The notes: a model not told the origin generated them from the sequence alone. DNA of 64,000 nucleotides from Rhizobium sp. CC-YZS058 (GCF_034720595.1 NZ_JAYESJ010000001.1:436501-500500), one strand, 5' to 3'. Shown: positions 34,890-44,745, numbered from the stretch's first letter. A program made the numbers and translations.

Positions 34890-36860
34890 ATGCGCAGAGA
34901 CATGTCCGAGCAGGGGGCGACGCTGGGGGCCACGCCCGGTCCGTCTTCCACCACATTTGCCGTTCGGTCGGAAACCGCCGAGCGGATCTCGCTTTGCCTC
35001 TACGACAAGACCGGCGATCGCGAGACCGGGCGTGTCCTGCTCGCCCGTGGCGAAGACCATGTTCACCGGATCAGCCTGCCGGATACGCCGGTCGGCACGC
35101 GCTACGGCCTGCGGGCGCACGGGCCCCATGACCCCGACCGCGGGCTCTGGTTCGATCCGGCGAAACTTCTGGTCGATCCCTATGCGCTCCTTCTCGACCG
35201 TCCCTTCCGCCACGATGCCAAGCTGATGACCTATGGCGCGGAGACCGCCGACCTCGTGCCGAAGGCCATCGTGACGGACCTTCCCGAGGCGGCGGCCGCA
35301 CCGCCGCTCTTCTCGCGCCAGGGGCTGATCTACGAGGTGGCGGTTCGCCCCTTCACCATGCTGCATCCGCAGGTGCCGAAGGCGCAGCGCGGCACGGTCG
35401 GCGCGTTGGCCCATCCCGCAGTCCTTGCCCATCTCACCCGCCTCGGCGTCGCCGCGGTCGAGCTGATGCCGATCACCGCCTGGATCGATGAGCGCCATCT
35501 TCCGCCGCTCGGCCTGGTCAATGGCTGGGGATACAACCCGATCGCCTTCCAGGCCCTGGACCCGCGCCTCGTGCCCGGCGGCTGGGTGGAGCTGCGGGAC
35601 ACGGTGGCGGCCCTGCATGCCGCCGGAATCGGAGTCATTCTCGATCTCGTCTTCAACCATTCGGGAGAGAGCGATCGCTTCGGCACGACGCTTTCGCTCC
35701 GCGGCCTCGACAATCGCGTCTCCTACCGACATGCGCCGGACGGCACGCTGATCAACGATACCGGATGTGGCAACACGATCGCCTGCGACCATCCTGCCAT
35801 GCGCGCCCTCATCCTCAAAACCCTGCGCAGCTTCGTCCGGGCAGCCGGCGTCGATGGCTTTCGCTTCGATCTCGGCTCCATCCTCGGGCGGGACGCCCAC
35901 GGCTTTCGGCGGGATGCAGCCCTCCTGACCGAGATGCTGGCCGATCCGCTTCTGCACGACCGGATCCTGATTGCCGAGCCTTGGGACATCGGCCCCGGCG
36001 GCTACCAGCTCGGGCAGTTTCCGGATGCCTTTCTCGAGTGGAACGACCGGGCGCGGGACGATCTGCGCCGCTTCTGGCGGGGCGATGGATGGATGGTGGG
36101 GGCGCTCGCGACGGCGCTGGCGGGATCAGCCCCCGTCTTCGCGCGCGACGGCGCCTCGAAGTGCCGCGGCGTCACCTTCATTGCCGCCCATGACGGGTTC
36201 ACGCTTGCCGACCTCACGGCCCACCGCCACAAGCACAACGAGGCCAATGGCGAGGACAATCGCGACGGGCATGGCGAGAACCATTCCTGGAACAACGGCG
36301 TGGAGGGGGCGACCACGGATCCGGCCATCCTCGCTGCGCGCGAGCGCGACATCAAGGCGCTGCTGGCGACACTCTTCGCCAGCCGCGGCGCGATCATGCT
36401 CACCGCCGGCGACGAGGCCGGGCGCAGCCAGGTCGGCAATAACAATGCCTACTGCCAGGACAATGCGATCACCTGGGTCGATTGGGCTGCGCTCTCCCCT
36501 GCATTGCTGGCCCATACGGAAGCGCTGGCGGCGCTTCGCCGCCGCTTCTCGATTTTCGCCGAGGATCATGCCTGGACCGGCGAAGGCGATGTTGCCTGGC
36601 TCACCTTCGCGGGCGCCCCGATGCAGGCGCATGACTGGGACGGCGAGCGCACGGAGCATCTCTTGATGGTGCTCAAGAGCCACGATGCGCAGACCGACGC
36701 GGCAGCGCGGCTGGCCGTTGCGATCAATCGGTCCCCGGACGATGCGCCGCTCAGCCTGCCCGCAAGCTCCAGCGGCTGGCAAGCGGTTGCGCCGACCGCC
36801 GAGCGTGTCGATGGGCGCCTTCCGGCCCGCAGCGTCGGCTTTTTCGTAACCGAATACTAA
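34890..36860 (+). CDS. glgX: Glycogen debranching enzyme GlgX, isoamylase type
   Basis: Hydrolyses alpha-1,6 branches of phosphorylase-limited glycogen. 656 residues from ATG 34890 (after GGGGAAGATCCG); an in-frame ATG at 34866 would add eight residues. An N-terminal CBM48-like domain (FAVRSETAERISLCLYD) precedes a GH13 barrel: GVILDLVFNHSGE, DGFRFDLGSILG (nucleophile Asp), ILIAEPWDIGPGGYQLG (acid/base Glu) and FIAAHDGFTLADL. It is about 11 kb from the glgP-glgB-glgC-glgA-pgm operon and on the other strand. At 656-664 residues it is close to the E. coli enzyme (657). Confidence 0.93.
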   Translation: MRRDMSEQGATLGATPGPSSTTFAVRSETAERISLCLYDKTGDRETGRVLLARGEDHVHRISLPDTPVGTRYGLRAHGPHDPDRGLWFDPAKLLVDPYALLLDRPFRHDAKLMTYGAETADLVPKAIVTDLPEAAAAPPLFSRQGLIYEVAVRPFTMLHPQVPKAQRGTVGALAHPAVLAHLTRLGVAAVELMPITAWIDERHLPPLGLVNGWGYNPIAFQALDPRLVPGGWVELRDTVAALHAAGIGVILDLVFNHSGESDRFGTTLSLRGLDNRVSYRHAPDGTLINDTGCGNTIACDHPAMRALILKTLRSFVRAAGVDGFRFDLGSILGRDAHGFRRDAALLTEMLADPLLHDRILIAEPWDIGPGGYQLGQFPDAFLEWNDRARDDLRRFWRGDGWMVGALATALAGSAPVFARDGASKCRGVTFIAAHDGFTLADLTAHRHKHNEANGEDNRDGHGENHSWNNGVEGATTDPAILAARERDIKALLATLFASRGAIMLTAGDEAGRSQVGNNNAYCQDNAITWVDWAALSPALLAHTEALAALRRRFSIFAEDHAWTGEGDVAWLTFAGAPMQAHDWDGERTEHLLMVLKSHDAQTDAAARLAVAINRSPDDAPLSLPASSSGWQAVAPTAERVDGRLPARSVGFFVTEY

Positions 36861-37040
36861 CGCTTATCGAGCGCCACGCGCCGCTTGTTGCCGCGCCGCA
36901 GCATCCGTGTCTATATGGGTGAACTGCCGGAACCCGCCGGCACCGGCTGCCTCTTTCGCAACGCGTCTTCGGCTGGCTTGATCCGCCGCGCGGCTTGCGG
37001 AACACGGCGCGGCCGCATTCGAAGCGCATGAGCTGAGAGC

Positions 37041-37583
37041 ATGAGCGACACGACTGCACGACGCGATACCGCGGAGCCCGATACAGGGCCTCACGCCCAG
37101 CGGGAGATCTCGCTTGGCGAAGTCATGAGCCTTGTCGGCCAGGAGATCGGTGTTTCCGAGTGGATCACCGTGTCCCAGGATACGATCGACGGCTTTGCCG
37201 ATGCGACCGACGACCACCAGTTCATCCACACCGACCCTGAGCGCGCGGCGGCCGAAACGCCGTTCGGCGGCACGATCGCCCATGGCTTCCTGTCGCTCTC
37301 GCTGCTGTCGGCGATGAACTACAACGGCCTGCCCAAGGTGCGTGAGCAGACCATGGGCATCAATTACGGGTTCGACAAGGTCCGGTTCCTCGCCCCCGTC
37401 AAGGCCGGCGCCCGCGTGCGCGGCCGCTTCGTTCTCGAAGAGGCGCGTTTTCGCGGCGGCGGCATGCTGATGGTGACCTATGATGTCTCGGTCGAGATCG
37501 AAAACGAGCGCAAGCCGGCCCTGACGGCCAAATGGCTGACGATCATCCAGTTCGATCCGAAGGACCGGCCGGACGATGTTTAG
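37041..37583 (+). CDS. MaoC family (R)-specific enoyl-CoA hydratase-like protein
   Basis: 180 residues with a single hot-dog fold. The hydratase signature is FADATDDHQFIHTDPERAA with the catalytic Asp/His, then TPFGGTIAHGFLSLSLL. An unusually polar 30-residue N-terminus precedes it. The NodN/MaoC subgroup acts on enoyl-CoA in fatty-acid or polyhydroxyalkanoate metabolism; the exact CoA ester is unknown. GCTGAGAGC gives only a weak ribosome-binding site. It converges on soxG across a 48-base gap that holds a symmetrical hairpin. Confidence 0.88.
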   Translation: MSDTTARRDTAEPDTGPHAQREISLGEVMSLVGQEIGVSEWITVSQDTIDGFADATDDHQFIHTDPERAAAETPFGGTIAHGFLSLSLLSAMNYNGLPKVREQTMGINYGFDKVRFLAPVKAGARVRGRFVLEEARFRGGGMLMVTYDVSVEIENERKPALTAKWLTIIQFDPKDRPDDV

Positions 37584-37595
37584 GGCTCGTCGAGC

Positions 37596-37614
37596 GGCCG
37601 GCCTGTTGCCGGCC
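37596..37614. terminator. Bidirectional hairpin between the MaoC gene and soxG
   Basis: GGCCGGC (37596-37602) and GCCGGCC (37608-37614) pair perfectly over a 5-base loop and sit between two convergent stops, so it can serve both strands. Confidence 0.55.
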
Positions 37615-37631
37615 ACTCCAAGAACAGGATC

Positions 37632-38201
37632 TTAAACCCCCGCATCCTCCGCGCCTTCGGCGAGCAGGCCGAAGACATAGGGGGAGAAGGAGCGCCAGCA
37701 TTCCACCCGAAAGGCGGCATCACTGGTGCGATAGAGAACCACTTCCGACTTTCCGAAGACCGTGCGCGAGCAGGCGCCGACGGGGAAAACCGTCAGCGAC
37801 AGATCCTGCGGGCAGCCGGCATTGAGCGCATTGGCCGCGCCCGGCCCTTCGATCAGGATCGCCGTGTTGCGGTGGGAAATGTCGGTGGCGCTGTAGAGGC
37901 CGGTGACGGCGTCGAGCGCGCCCATGAGGTCGGCCTCCGTCTCGTCGATCACCAGCCACTCATCCGGCCCGAGCCAGAGCGCGTGCCGGCCGCCGGCCGA
38001 GGCCGAGGATTTCGGCTCAATGGGGAGCGCCAGGCCGAGCGCGGCGCCGAGCGCTGCGACCATGTCCGGGCGGGCCCGCAGCGAGAGGCGCGTGGCGGGG
38101 GCGGCGGGCGTCAGCCGCGCCACGCCGGAGCCGCCATGCAGGCCCGCGAGCGGCGCCTGCCGCCGGGCGGATACGGGCTCGGCTCGTTCAGCATCAGCCA
38201 T
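37632..38201 (-). CDS. soxG: Sarcosine oxidase, gamma subunit
   Basis: 189-residue subunit of heterotetrameric sarcosine oxidase, which demethylates sarcosine to glycine with transfer of the methyl group to tetrahydrofolate. It shows the SoxG pattern LWLGPDEWLVI, TDISHRNTAILIEGPGAANALNAG and FRVECWRSFSPYVFGLL. It overlaps the end of soxA by eight bases and closes the operon. The subunit is structural and has no cofactor. Confidence 0.92.
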   Translation of the reverse strand: MADAERAEPVSARRQAPLAGLHGGSGVARLTPAAPATRLSLRARPDMVAALGAALGLALPIEPKSSASAGGRHALWLGPDEWLVIDETEADLMGALDAVTGLYSATDISHRNTAILIEGPGAANALNAGCPQDLSLTVFPVGACSRTVFGKSEVVLYRTSDAAFRVECWRSFSPYVFGLLAEGAEDAGV

Positions 38202-41187
38202 GGATGCGGCCTCCTTCCTTGTCGAAAAACACCATGTCGCTCACCTCGACCGGAATGGTCCGGTCGGCCATCGGCACATAAAGCGTCTGGCCGAGGCGTG
38301 CCTTGCCGCCGGCGACAAGCGCCATTGCGATCGAGCGGCCGCAATTCTCCGACCAGTAGGCGGAGGTGACATGGCCGAGCATGGTCATCGGCTTCGGCTG
38401 GTTCGGATCGGCAACGATCTGCGCCCCTTCCTCCAGCACGACCAGAGGGTCCTTGGTGAGCAGGCCCACCAGCTGCTTGCGGCCCTCCCGCACCAGGTCC
38501 GGCCGCTTCATGCCGCGGATGCCGACGAAGTCCGCCTTCTTCTTCGCCACAGCCCAGCCGAGCGAGGCATCGTCGGGCGTCACCGTGCCGTCGGTGTCCT
38601 GGCCGACGATGATATAGCCCTTCTCGGCGCGCAGGATATGCATGGCCTCGGTGCCATAGGCGCAACCGCCCAGCGCCTCCGCCCGTGCGCGCACCGCCTG
38701 CCAGACATCCGGACCGAAATCGGCGGGGACGTTGAGTTCATAGCCGAGCTCGCCGGTAAAGGAGACGCGGAACAGCCGGCCCTTGACGCCGCAGATCGAG
38801 GCCTGCGCGACGCTCATATGCGGGAAGCTCTCGTTGGAGAGATCGACGCCCTCGATGAGCGGTGCAATCACCTCCCGCGCCTTCGGGCCCTGAACCGCGA
38901 TGACGGCCCATTGCTCGGTGGCCGAGGTCAGCCAGACGTCGAGATGCGGGAATTCGGTCTGCAGATAGTCTTCCATATGGTGCATGACGCGGGCGGCACC
39001 GCCCGTGGTCGTCGTCACATGGAAGCGGTCCTCGGCGATGCGGCCGACGACGCCGTCGTCATAGACGAAGCCGTCCTCGCGCAGCATGATGCCATAGCGG
39101 CAGCGGCCAGGCTTCAGGCTGTCCCAGCTGTTCGTATAGAGGAGGTTGAGGAAGGCGGCGGCATCCGGGCCCACCACCTCGATCTTGCCGAGCGTCGAGG
39201 CATCGAAGAGGCCGACGCTTTCGCGCACCGTCCGGCATTCGCGGTTGACGGCCTGGTGCATGTCCTCGCCGGGGCGAGGATAGTACCAGGCGCGCTTCCA
39301 CTGGCCCACATCCTCGAAAGCTGCTCCCATCGCCTCTTCCACGGCGTGGATCGGCGTCTTGCGGGTCGGATCGAAGAGGTCGCCGCGCGAATGGCCGATC
39401 AGCGTGCCGAAGGTCACCGGCGTGTAGGGCGCGCGGAAGGTGGTGAGACCAACCTCCGGAATGCCGCGGCCAAGCGTTTCGGCGGCGATCGCCAGGCCAT
39501 GGATGTTGGAGAGCTTGCCCTGGTCCGTCGCCATGCCGTTGGTGGTGAAGCGCTTGATATGCTCGATCGAATGCATGCCTTCACGCACGGCAAGCCGGAT
39601 GTCCTTGGCGCAGACGTCGTTCTGGAAATCGACGAAGGCCTTCACATTGTCGTCCGGCCCCGCGCCATAGGCTGCACCGGCCATGCCGCCCGTCCAGTCA
39701 TAGGCGGCCTGTGCAGTCAGGGCCGGGGTCGAGCCGCCGGAGTGGCCGGCCGCCGCCGCGGCCAGCCGGCCCGCCGTCAATGCTTCGTCGATCGTTGCCT
39801 GGATTGCATTGGTCCCGTTGCAGGCGCCGACGCAGGCGCAGTCCTGGGCGTAGATGCCCGGCAGGAACCGCTGGCTCTCCGCATCGAAGGCGACCTTGCC
39901 GCGCGACTGCGAGAAGAGGTGAACGGAGGGCGTCCAGCCGGACGAGGTGATCAGCGCATCGACCGCGATCCTGCGCCGGGCGCTGCCGTCCTGGCGGGCG
40001 ACGCTCATGGAGGCGATGCGCAGCTTGCCGCTGGTGTCGACCACGGCGTGGCCGGTCAGGACTTCGATGCCCAGACGGCGCGCCTCCTCCAGCACCGCCG
40101 CGCCCGGCGTGGTCCGGCTGTCGACGATGGCGGGAATGGCGATGCCGGCGCGGTGAAGGTCGAAGGCCGCCTCATAGGCCGAATCGCTGGCGGTGTAGAC
40201 GCCGACCTTGCGGCCGACGGCCACGCCGTGATGATTGAGGAAGGTCCGCGCTGCCGAGGCAAGCAGGATACCCGGCCGGTCGTTGTTGGCGAATACCATG
40301 TGGCGCTCGATGGCGCCGGTGGCCAGCACAACCCGCTTGGCGCGCACCTGCCAAAGCCGCTCGCGCGGCTGGCCGGCGGCGGGACGGGCCAGATGGTCGG
40401 TCACCCGCTCGGCAAGCGCCAGGAAGTTCTGGGCATAATAGCCGAAGGCGGTCGTGCGCGTGAGCAGGGTCACGTTGTCCATCGCCGCAAGACGGGCGGC
40501 TGTCGCCTGCGCCCAGGCAAACCCCTCCACGCCGTCGATCGTCACGCCGGTGTCGTGGTGCAGCGCGCCGCCCATCTCCGGCTGTTCGTCGCACAGGATG
40601 ACGCGGGCGCCCGTCTCTGCCGCGGCAAGCGCCGCCGAAAGGCCCGCGGCGCCGCCGCCCACCACCAGCACGTCGCAATGGGCATAGCGGCTGGCATAGT
40701 GATCGGGATCCTCCTCGGTCGGCGAGACACCAAGACCGGCGGCTGCGCGGATGCGGGGCTCGTAGAGGCTCTTCCAGGCTTGCTTCGGCCACATGAAGGT
40801 CTTGTAGTAGAAGCCGGCCGCGAAGAAGGGGGCAAGAACCTGGTTGATGCCGCCCATGTCGAAGGCGAGCGAGGGCCAGCGGTTCTGCGAGGCCGTCTTC
40901 ATCCCGTCGAAGACTTCCTGCACCGTTGCGCGCACGTTCGGCTGCCGGCGGGCCGTATCGCGGCTGACATTGATCAGCGCATTCGGCTCTTCCGGACCGG
41001 CGGAGAGGATGCCGCGCGGCCGGTGATATTTGAACGAGCGGCCGATCAGGTGCACGCCATGGGCGAGAAGCGCCGAGGCCACCGTGTCGCCCTGAAGCGC
41101 GGTGTAGCTGCGGCCGTCGAAGGTGAACCGGGCGGTTCGGGCCGGGGTCAGTCGGCCTTTGCCGGGAATCCTGTTGGCGCCGCTCAT
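38194..41187 (-). CDS. soxA: Sarcosine oxidase, alpha subunit
   Basis: 997 residues, the usual length. An N-terminal ferredoxin-like fold (FTFDGRSYTALQGDTVASAL) is followed by an NAD-binding segment, VLVVGGGAAGLSAALAAAE. The C-terminal half is the tetrahydrofolate-binding aminomethyltransferase (GcvT) domain, with YGIMLREDGFVYDDGV and LRAEKGYIIVGQDTDGT. This subunit passes the sarcosine methyl group to folate as 5,10-methylene-THF. It starts inside the end of soxD (ATGA overlap). An opposite-strand open frame of more than 1100 codons covers it, an artefact of its third-position GC. Confidence 0.96.
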   Translation of the reverse strand: MSGANRIPGKGRLTPARTARFTFDGRSYTALQGDTVASALLAHGVHLIGRSFKYHRPRGILSAGPEEPNALINVSRDTARRQPNVRATVQEVFDGMKTASQNRWPSLAFDMGGINQVLAPFFAAGFYYKTFMWPKQAWKSLYEPRIRAAAGLGVSPTEEDPDHYASRYAHCDVLVVGGGAAGLSAALAAAETGARVILCDEQPEMGGALHHDTGVTIDGVEGFAWAQATAARLAAMDNVTLLTRTTAFGYYAQNFLALAERVTDHLARPAAGQPRERLWQVRAKRVVLATGAIERHMVFANNDRPGILLASAARTFLNHHGVAVGRKVGVYTASDSAYEAAFDLHRAGIAIPAIVDSRTTPGAAVLEEARRLGIEVLTGHAVVDTSGKLRIASMSVARQDGSARRRIAVDALITSSGWTPSVHLFSQSRGKVAFDAESQRFLPGIYAQDCACVGACNGTNAIQATIDEALTAGRLAAAAAGHSGGSTPALTAQAAYDWTGGMAGAAYGAGPDDNVKAFVDFQNDVCAKDIRLAVREGMHSIEHIKRFTTNGMATDQGKLSNIHGLAIAAETLGRGIPEVGLTTFRAPYTPVTFGTLIGHSRGDLFDPTRKTPIHAVEEAMGAAFEDVGQWKRAWYYPRPGEDMHQAVNRECRTVRESVGLFDASTLGKIEVVGPDAAAFLNLLYTNSWDSLKPGRCRYGIMLREDGFVYDDGVVGRIAEDRFHVTTTTGGAARVMHHMEDYLQTEFPHLDVWLTSATEQWAVIAVQGPKAREVIAPLIEGVDLSNESFPHMSVAQASICGVKGRLFRVSFTGELGYELNVPADFGPDVWQAVRARAEALGGCAYGTEAMHILRAEKGYIIVGQDTDGTVTPDDASLGWAVAKKKADFVGIRGMKRPDLVREGRKQLVGLLTKDPLVVLEEGAQIVADPNQPKPMTMLGHVTSAYWSENCGRSIAMALVAGGKARLGQTLYVPMADRTIPVEVSDMVFFDKEGGRIHG

Positions 41188-41528
41188 TCCGCGCGTCCTT
41201 CCGTGGCTTCATAGGTTTCGACGACGGTTTCGTCCGGCGTGGCGGCCAGCGGCAAGGCCGGCTTCGGCTCGCCGGCCTTGTAGGTCAGGATGAACTTGTC
41301 GCTGACCGTGTCGCGCGCCGCGTTGAAGAACCGGCCGCAGCCGGCCACATGCCGCCAGCGCTCGTAGATCACGCCCTTGGGGTTGTCGCGCAGGAAGAAA
41401 TAGGCCTCGAAGGCTTCATCCGAAATTTCGGCGATCGGATCGGGCCGGGCGATATGGGCATCGCCGGCCGCACGGAATTCGAGCTCGGAGCGCTCTTCCC
41501 GGCAATAGGGGCAATGGATCAGCAGCAT
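41184..41528 (-). CDS. soxD: Sarcosine oxidase, delta subunit
   Basis: 114 residues; the SoxD zinc site begins LIHCPYCREERSELEF, with later Cys/His in HVAGCGRFFNAARDT. The conserved FLRDNPKGVIYERWRH is present. It lies between soxB and soxA, overlapping soxA. A GGCGCC-GGC-GGCGCC hairpin (41552-41566) sits in the 72-base gap after soxB. Confidence 0.94.
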   Translation of the reverse strand: MLLIHCPYCREERSELEFRAAGDAHIARPDPIAEISDEAFEAYFFLRDNPKGVIYERWRHVAGCGRFFNAARDTVSDKFILTYKAGEPKPALPLAATPDETVVETYEATEGRAE

Positions 41529-41600
41529 GGGTGAAATCCCGAGATCAGGGTGGCGCCGGCGGCGCCGGAATGGGTCATGGTCACCGAGCGCATCGCGGCC

Positions 41601-42854
41601 TCAATGCGCGACGGCGGCGGCCGCCGCCTCGTCGATCAGGCGGCCGGAGCGGAAGCGGTCGAGCGTCAGGCCGGCGGCCAGGCGGTGCGGCTCGCCCTTG
41701 GCGATCAGATGCGCGAAGAGATGAGCCGAGCCGGGCGTGGCCTTGAAGCCGCCGGTGCCCCAGCCGCAATTGACGAACAGGTTCTTGACCGGCGTGACGC
41801 CCTGGATGGCGGAACGGTCCGGCGTATTGTCGGTAATCCCGCCCCATTGGCGCAGCATCTTCACCCTGCGGAAGATCGGGAACAGCTCGCAGATCGCATC
41901 CAGCGTGTGGGTGATGATCTGCAGGCCGCCGGTCTGGGAATAGGAATTGTACTGGTCGGTGCCGGCGCCGATCACGAGCTCGCCCTTGTCCGACTGTGAA
42001 ATATAGGCATGCACCGTGTTGGACATGACCACGCAGGGGAAGATCGGCTTCATCGGCTCGGAGACCAGCGCCTGCAGCGGCACGGAATGGAGCGGCAGGC
42101 GGACATCGGCCATGCCGAGGATCACCGAATTGTGGCCGGAGGCGGAAACGCCGATCTTCGTGGCGCCGATGAAGCCGCGCGTCGTCTCGACGCCCGTCAC
42201 GGCGCCGTCCGGTCCGCGGCGAATGCCCTTGACCTCGCAGTTCTGGATGATGTGCACGCCGCGGTCGGAGGCGGCACGCGCATAGCCCCAGGCAACCGCA
42301 TCGTGGCGCGCCGTGCCGCCGCGCCGCTGCAGTGCAGCGCCGTTGATCGGGAAGCGGGCGGCGGCGGAAATGTCGAGCGGCGGGCAATAGGCCTTGGCCT
42401 CTTCCGGGCTCAGCCATTCATTGTCGATGCCGTAAAGCCGGTTGGCGTGGATATGGCGCTTGAACACCTGCTGGTCGTGGATGTTGTGCGAGAGCATCAT
42501 CACGCCGCGCGGCGAGTACATGACGTTGTAATTGAGCTCCTGCGACAGCGTTTCCCACAGCTTGAGCGAATGCTCGTAGATGTCCATGCTTTCGTCATAG
42601 AGATAGTTGGAGCGGATGATCGTCGTGTTGCGGCCGGTGTTGCCGCCGCCGATCCAGCCCTTTTCCAGAACCGCGACATTGGTGATGCCGTGTTCCTTGG
42701 CAAGGTAATAGGCCGCGCCCAGCCCATGGCCGCCGCCGCCGATGATGATCGCATCATAGCTCGCCCGCGGCTCGGGCGAGGCCCATTGCGCCTCCCAGCC
42801 CTTGTGCGCGCGCATCGCCTCTCGGGCCACGGCAAAAACCGAATATTTGCGCAT
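41601..42854 (-). CDS. soxB: Sarcosine oxidase, beta subunit
   Basis: 417 residues, the flavoprotein subunit where sarcosine is oxidised using non-covalent FAD and covalent FMN. FAD fold: YDAIIIGGGGHGLGAAYYLA with VAVLEKGWIGGGNTGRNTT; the rest is the DAO domain ending IQGVTPVKNLFVNCGWGTGG. The start is ATG 42854 (MRKYSVFAVAREA), and its length matches known SoxB proteins; the open frame to 43046 lies in the promoter region. First gene of soxBDAG. Confidence 0.95.
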   Translation of the reverse strand: MRKYSVFAVAREAMRAHKGWEAQWASPEPRASYDAIIIGGGGHGLGAAYYLAKEHGITNVAVLEKGWIGGGNTGRNTTIIRSNYLYDESMDIYEHSLKLWETLSQELNYNVMYSPRGVMMLSHNIHDQQVFKRHIHANRLYGIDNEWLSPEEAKAYCPPLDISAAARFPINGAALQRRGGTARHDAVAWGYARAASDRGVHIIQNCEVKGIRRGPDGAVTGVETTRGFIGATKIGVSASGHNSVILGMADVRLPLHSVPLQALVSEPMKPIFPCVVMSNTVHAYISQSDKGELVIGAGTDQYNSYSQTGGLQIITHTLDAICELFPIFRRVKMLRQWGGITDNTPDRSAIQGVTPVKNLFVNCGWGTGGFKATPGSAHLFAHLIAKGEPHRLAAGLTLDRFRSGRLIDEAAAAAVAH

Positions 42855-43131
42855 CCGCCCCGTCTCCTTGCATGAGGGTTCGGGCGTGCTCCTTGAAGGA
42901 ACGCCCGGCGGCCATGCCCCGGCCGCGTTCGTGTCGCTACACATCGCAAATCGATCTGCGACGCAACGGTTCTTTTGCGACGCCCGTGCGGCCTTGTTTC
43001 GACACGTGGGCGACGGGGTGTCGCAGGTCCAGCCGGCCCGCTGCAATCATCCTGAAACATTAGGCCTGTCTAATCTTGAATTGCGTTTCAGGCTGTGTAG
43101 CGTACTATTCGATCAACAGGACGGCGCGACG
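42855..43131. promoter_or_regulatory. Divergent regulatory region, soxB versus cyclase gene
   Basis: 277 bases without a gene. A palindrome TCGCA-AATCGATC-TGCGA lies at 42944-42961, next to more copies of GCGAC (near 42960 and 42979), about 90-110 bases before soxB and well placed as an activator site. Nearer the cyclase gene lies ATTAG-N6-CTAAT (43059-43074) just before a possible weak -35 TTGAAT (43076). In other bacteria sox genes are activated by GlxA/GbdR-type AraC proteins, but none is encoded here. Confidence 0.45.
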
Positions 43132-44745
43132 ATGGCGGAGAGACTGGACGACAGCGTGGCGGAGGAAGCCCGCAAGCGCGGCTATCTCCTGTGGCTCGTC
43201 GTTCTTGCCATGCTCGCGGGTCTGCCCCTTGCGGTCTGGTCGGATGTCAGCGTGCTGTCGCGGGCCTCGCTCGACCGGCAAGCGCGGGATCTTGCGTCTT
43301 TGGTGACCTCGATCCGCGCCTACTATGCCAGCAACGTCGTCGGCCGCGTTCTTTCTGCGCAGACGTCGGGTGCAGGTGGCCACACCATTGTTTCCCACGC
43401 CTATGCCACCATCCCCGGCGCCATCCCCATTCCCGCCACGCTGTCCCTTGAACTCGGTGATGTCATCCGCGAGCAGCAGGCCAATATCGCCTATCGCTTC
43501 GTGTCCGATCTGCCCTTCAAGAACCGCGCTTCGCATCAGCTCGATGCCTTCGAAACGCGGGCGCTGGCTGCCCTGCGGGCTGATCCTGCGCGCACGGTCA
43601 CCGATCTCTCGCGCACGGGCCTCACCGACACGTTGAGACTGGTGACGCCCGTCGTCATGGGACAGGCCTGCGTCAACTGCCACAATTCCCACCCGGAAAG
43701 CCCGAAGCACGACTGGAAGGTCGGCGATGTGCGCGGCATTCAGGAGGTGATCATCCGCCAGCCCTTGGCTGGAAGCCTGTTCGCCTTCAAGTTCCTGATC
43801 GCCTATTTCGCCTTCGTTGCGGCAATCGGCATCGGCTTCATCGCCCTGCAGCAACGCCAGAGCCGCGTCATCCAGGCCTTCAACCGCGAGCTGGAGCAGG
43901 CCAACGAGTTCCTGGCCGCGGTCTCGCTCAAGATCTCGCGCTATCTGTCGCCGCAGATCTACAAGAGCATCTTCAGCGGCCAGAAGGACGTGGTCGTCCA
44001 CACCGAGCGGAAGCGGCTGACGATCTTCTTCTCCGACATCAAGGATTTCACCGCCACGACCGAGCGTCTGCAGCCCGAAGCCCTGACCCACATGCTCAAC
44101 GAATATCTGACCGAGATGTCGGAGATCGCGCTCGCGCATGGCGGGACGATCGACAAGTTCATCGGCGATGCGATCCTGGTCTTCTTCGGAGATCCGGAAA
44201 GCCACGGGGCGCAGGAGGATGCCAAGGCCTGTCTGCGCATGGCCGTGGAGATGCAGACGCGATTGGGCGCGCTGAAGGAGCGCTGGCGCTGGAACGGCAC
44301 CGAAGAGCCCTTCATCGTCCGCATGGGCATCAACACCGGATATTGCAATGTCGGCAATTTCGGCAGCAGCGACCGGATGGATTATACGATCATCGGCGCT
44401 GAGGCCAATCTCGCCGCGCGCCTGCAGTCGATCGCCGAAGGCGGCCAGATCGTCATGAGTTTCGAGACCTATGCCCTGGTCAAGGATATCGTCATTGCGC
44501 AGGAGCGACCCCCGATTCGCATGAAGGGCATCGCGCGGGACATCATTCCTTATGTCGTGGAAGGCCTGATCGACGCCAACTCGCATGCGGTACGCGTCCT
44601 CAGCGAGCATCTGCCCGGACTTGATCTACACCTCGATATCGGCCGGCTCGAGCCGCATGAGCATCCACGCGTGCACAGGGCCCTGGCAGAGGCTATGGCG
44701 GCGCTGGAGAAGGCCGATGCTGGCATGCGCACCGCGGGGTCGTGA
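43132..44745 (+). CDS. Membrane class III adenylate cyclase with a Tll0287-like heme-type sensor domain
   Basis: 537 residues. An N-terminal membrane helix ([19 protein letters not shown]), a periplasmic DUF3365/Tll0287-like domain with Cys180-x-x-Cys183-His184 (CVNCHN), a second helix ([18 protein letters not shown]), then a short coiled coil and a cyclase domain. Metal Asp302 (FFSDIKDF) and Asp346 ([10 protein letters not shown]), Lys342 and Asp417 (MDYTIIG) as adenine-determining positions, and NLAAR for the transition state are all in place, so cAMP synthesis is expected. CxxCH suggests covalent c-type heme, giving redox or gas control. Start at ATG 43132. Confidence 0.9.
   Translation: MAERLDDSVAEEARKRGYLLWLVVLAMLAGLPLAVWSDVSVLSRASLDRQARDLASLVTSIRAYYASNVVGRVLSAQTSGAGGHTIVSHAYATIPGAIPIPATLSLELGDVIREQQANIAYRFVSDLPFKNRASHQLDAFETRALAALRADPARTVTDLSRTGLTDTLRLVTPVVMGQACVNCHNSHPESPKHDWKVGDVRGIQEVIIRQPLAGSLFAFKFLIAYFAFVAAIGIGFIALQQRQSRVIQAFNRELEQANEFLAAVSLKISRYLSPQIYKSIFSGQKDVVVHTERKRLTIFFSDIKDFTATTERLQPEALTHMLNEYLTEMSEIALAHGGTIDKFIGDAILVFFGDPESHGAQEDAKACLRMAVEMQTRLGALKERWRWNGTEEPFIVRMGINTGYCNVGNFGSSDRMDYTIIGAEANLAARLQSIAEGGQIVMSFETYALVKDIVIAQERPPIRMKGIARDIIPYVVEGLIDANSHAVRVLSEHLPGLDLHLDIGRLEPHEHPRVHRALAEAMAALEKADAGMRTAGS

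Noticed and set aside
37903..41214. Open frame of 1103 codons on the plus strand opposite soxA and soxG
   Set aside because: Antisense shadow caused by high third-position GC; the translation has no family motif, while the minus strand gives clear SoxA and SoxG.
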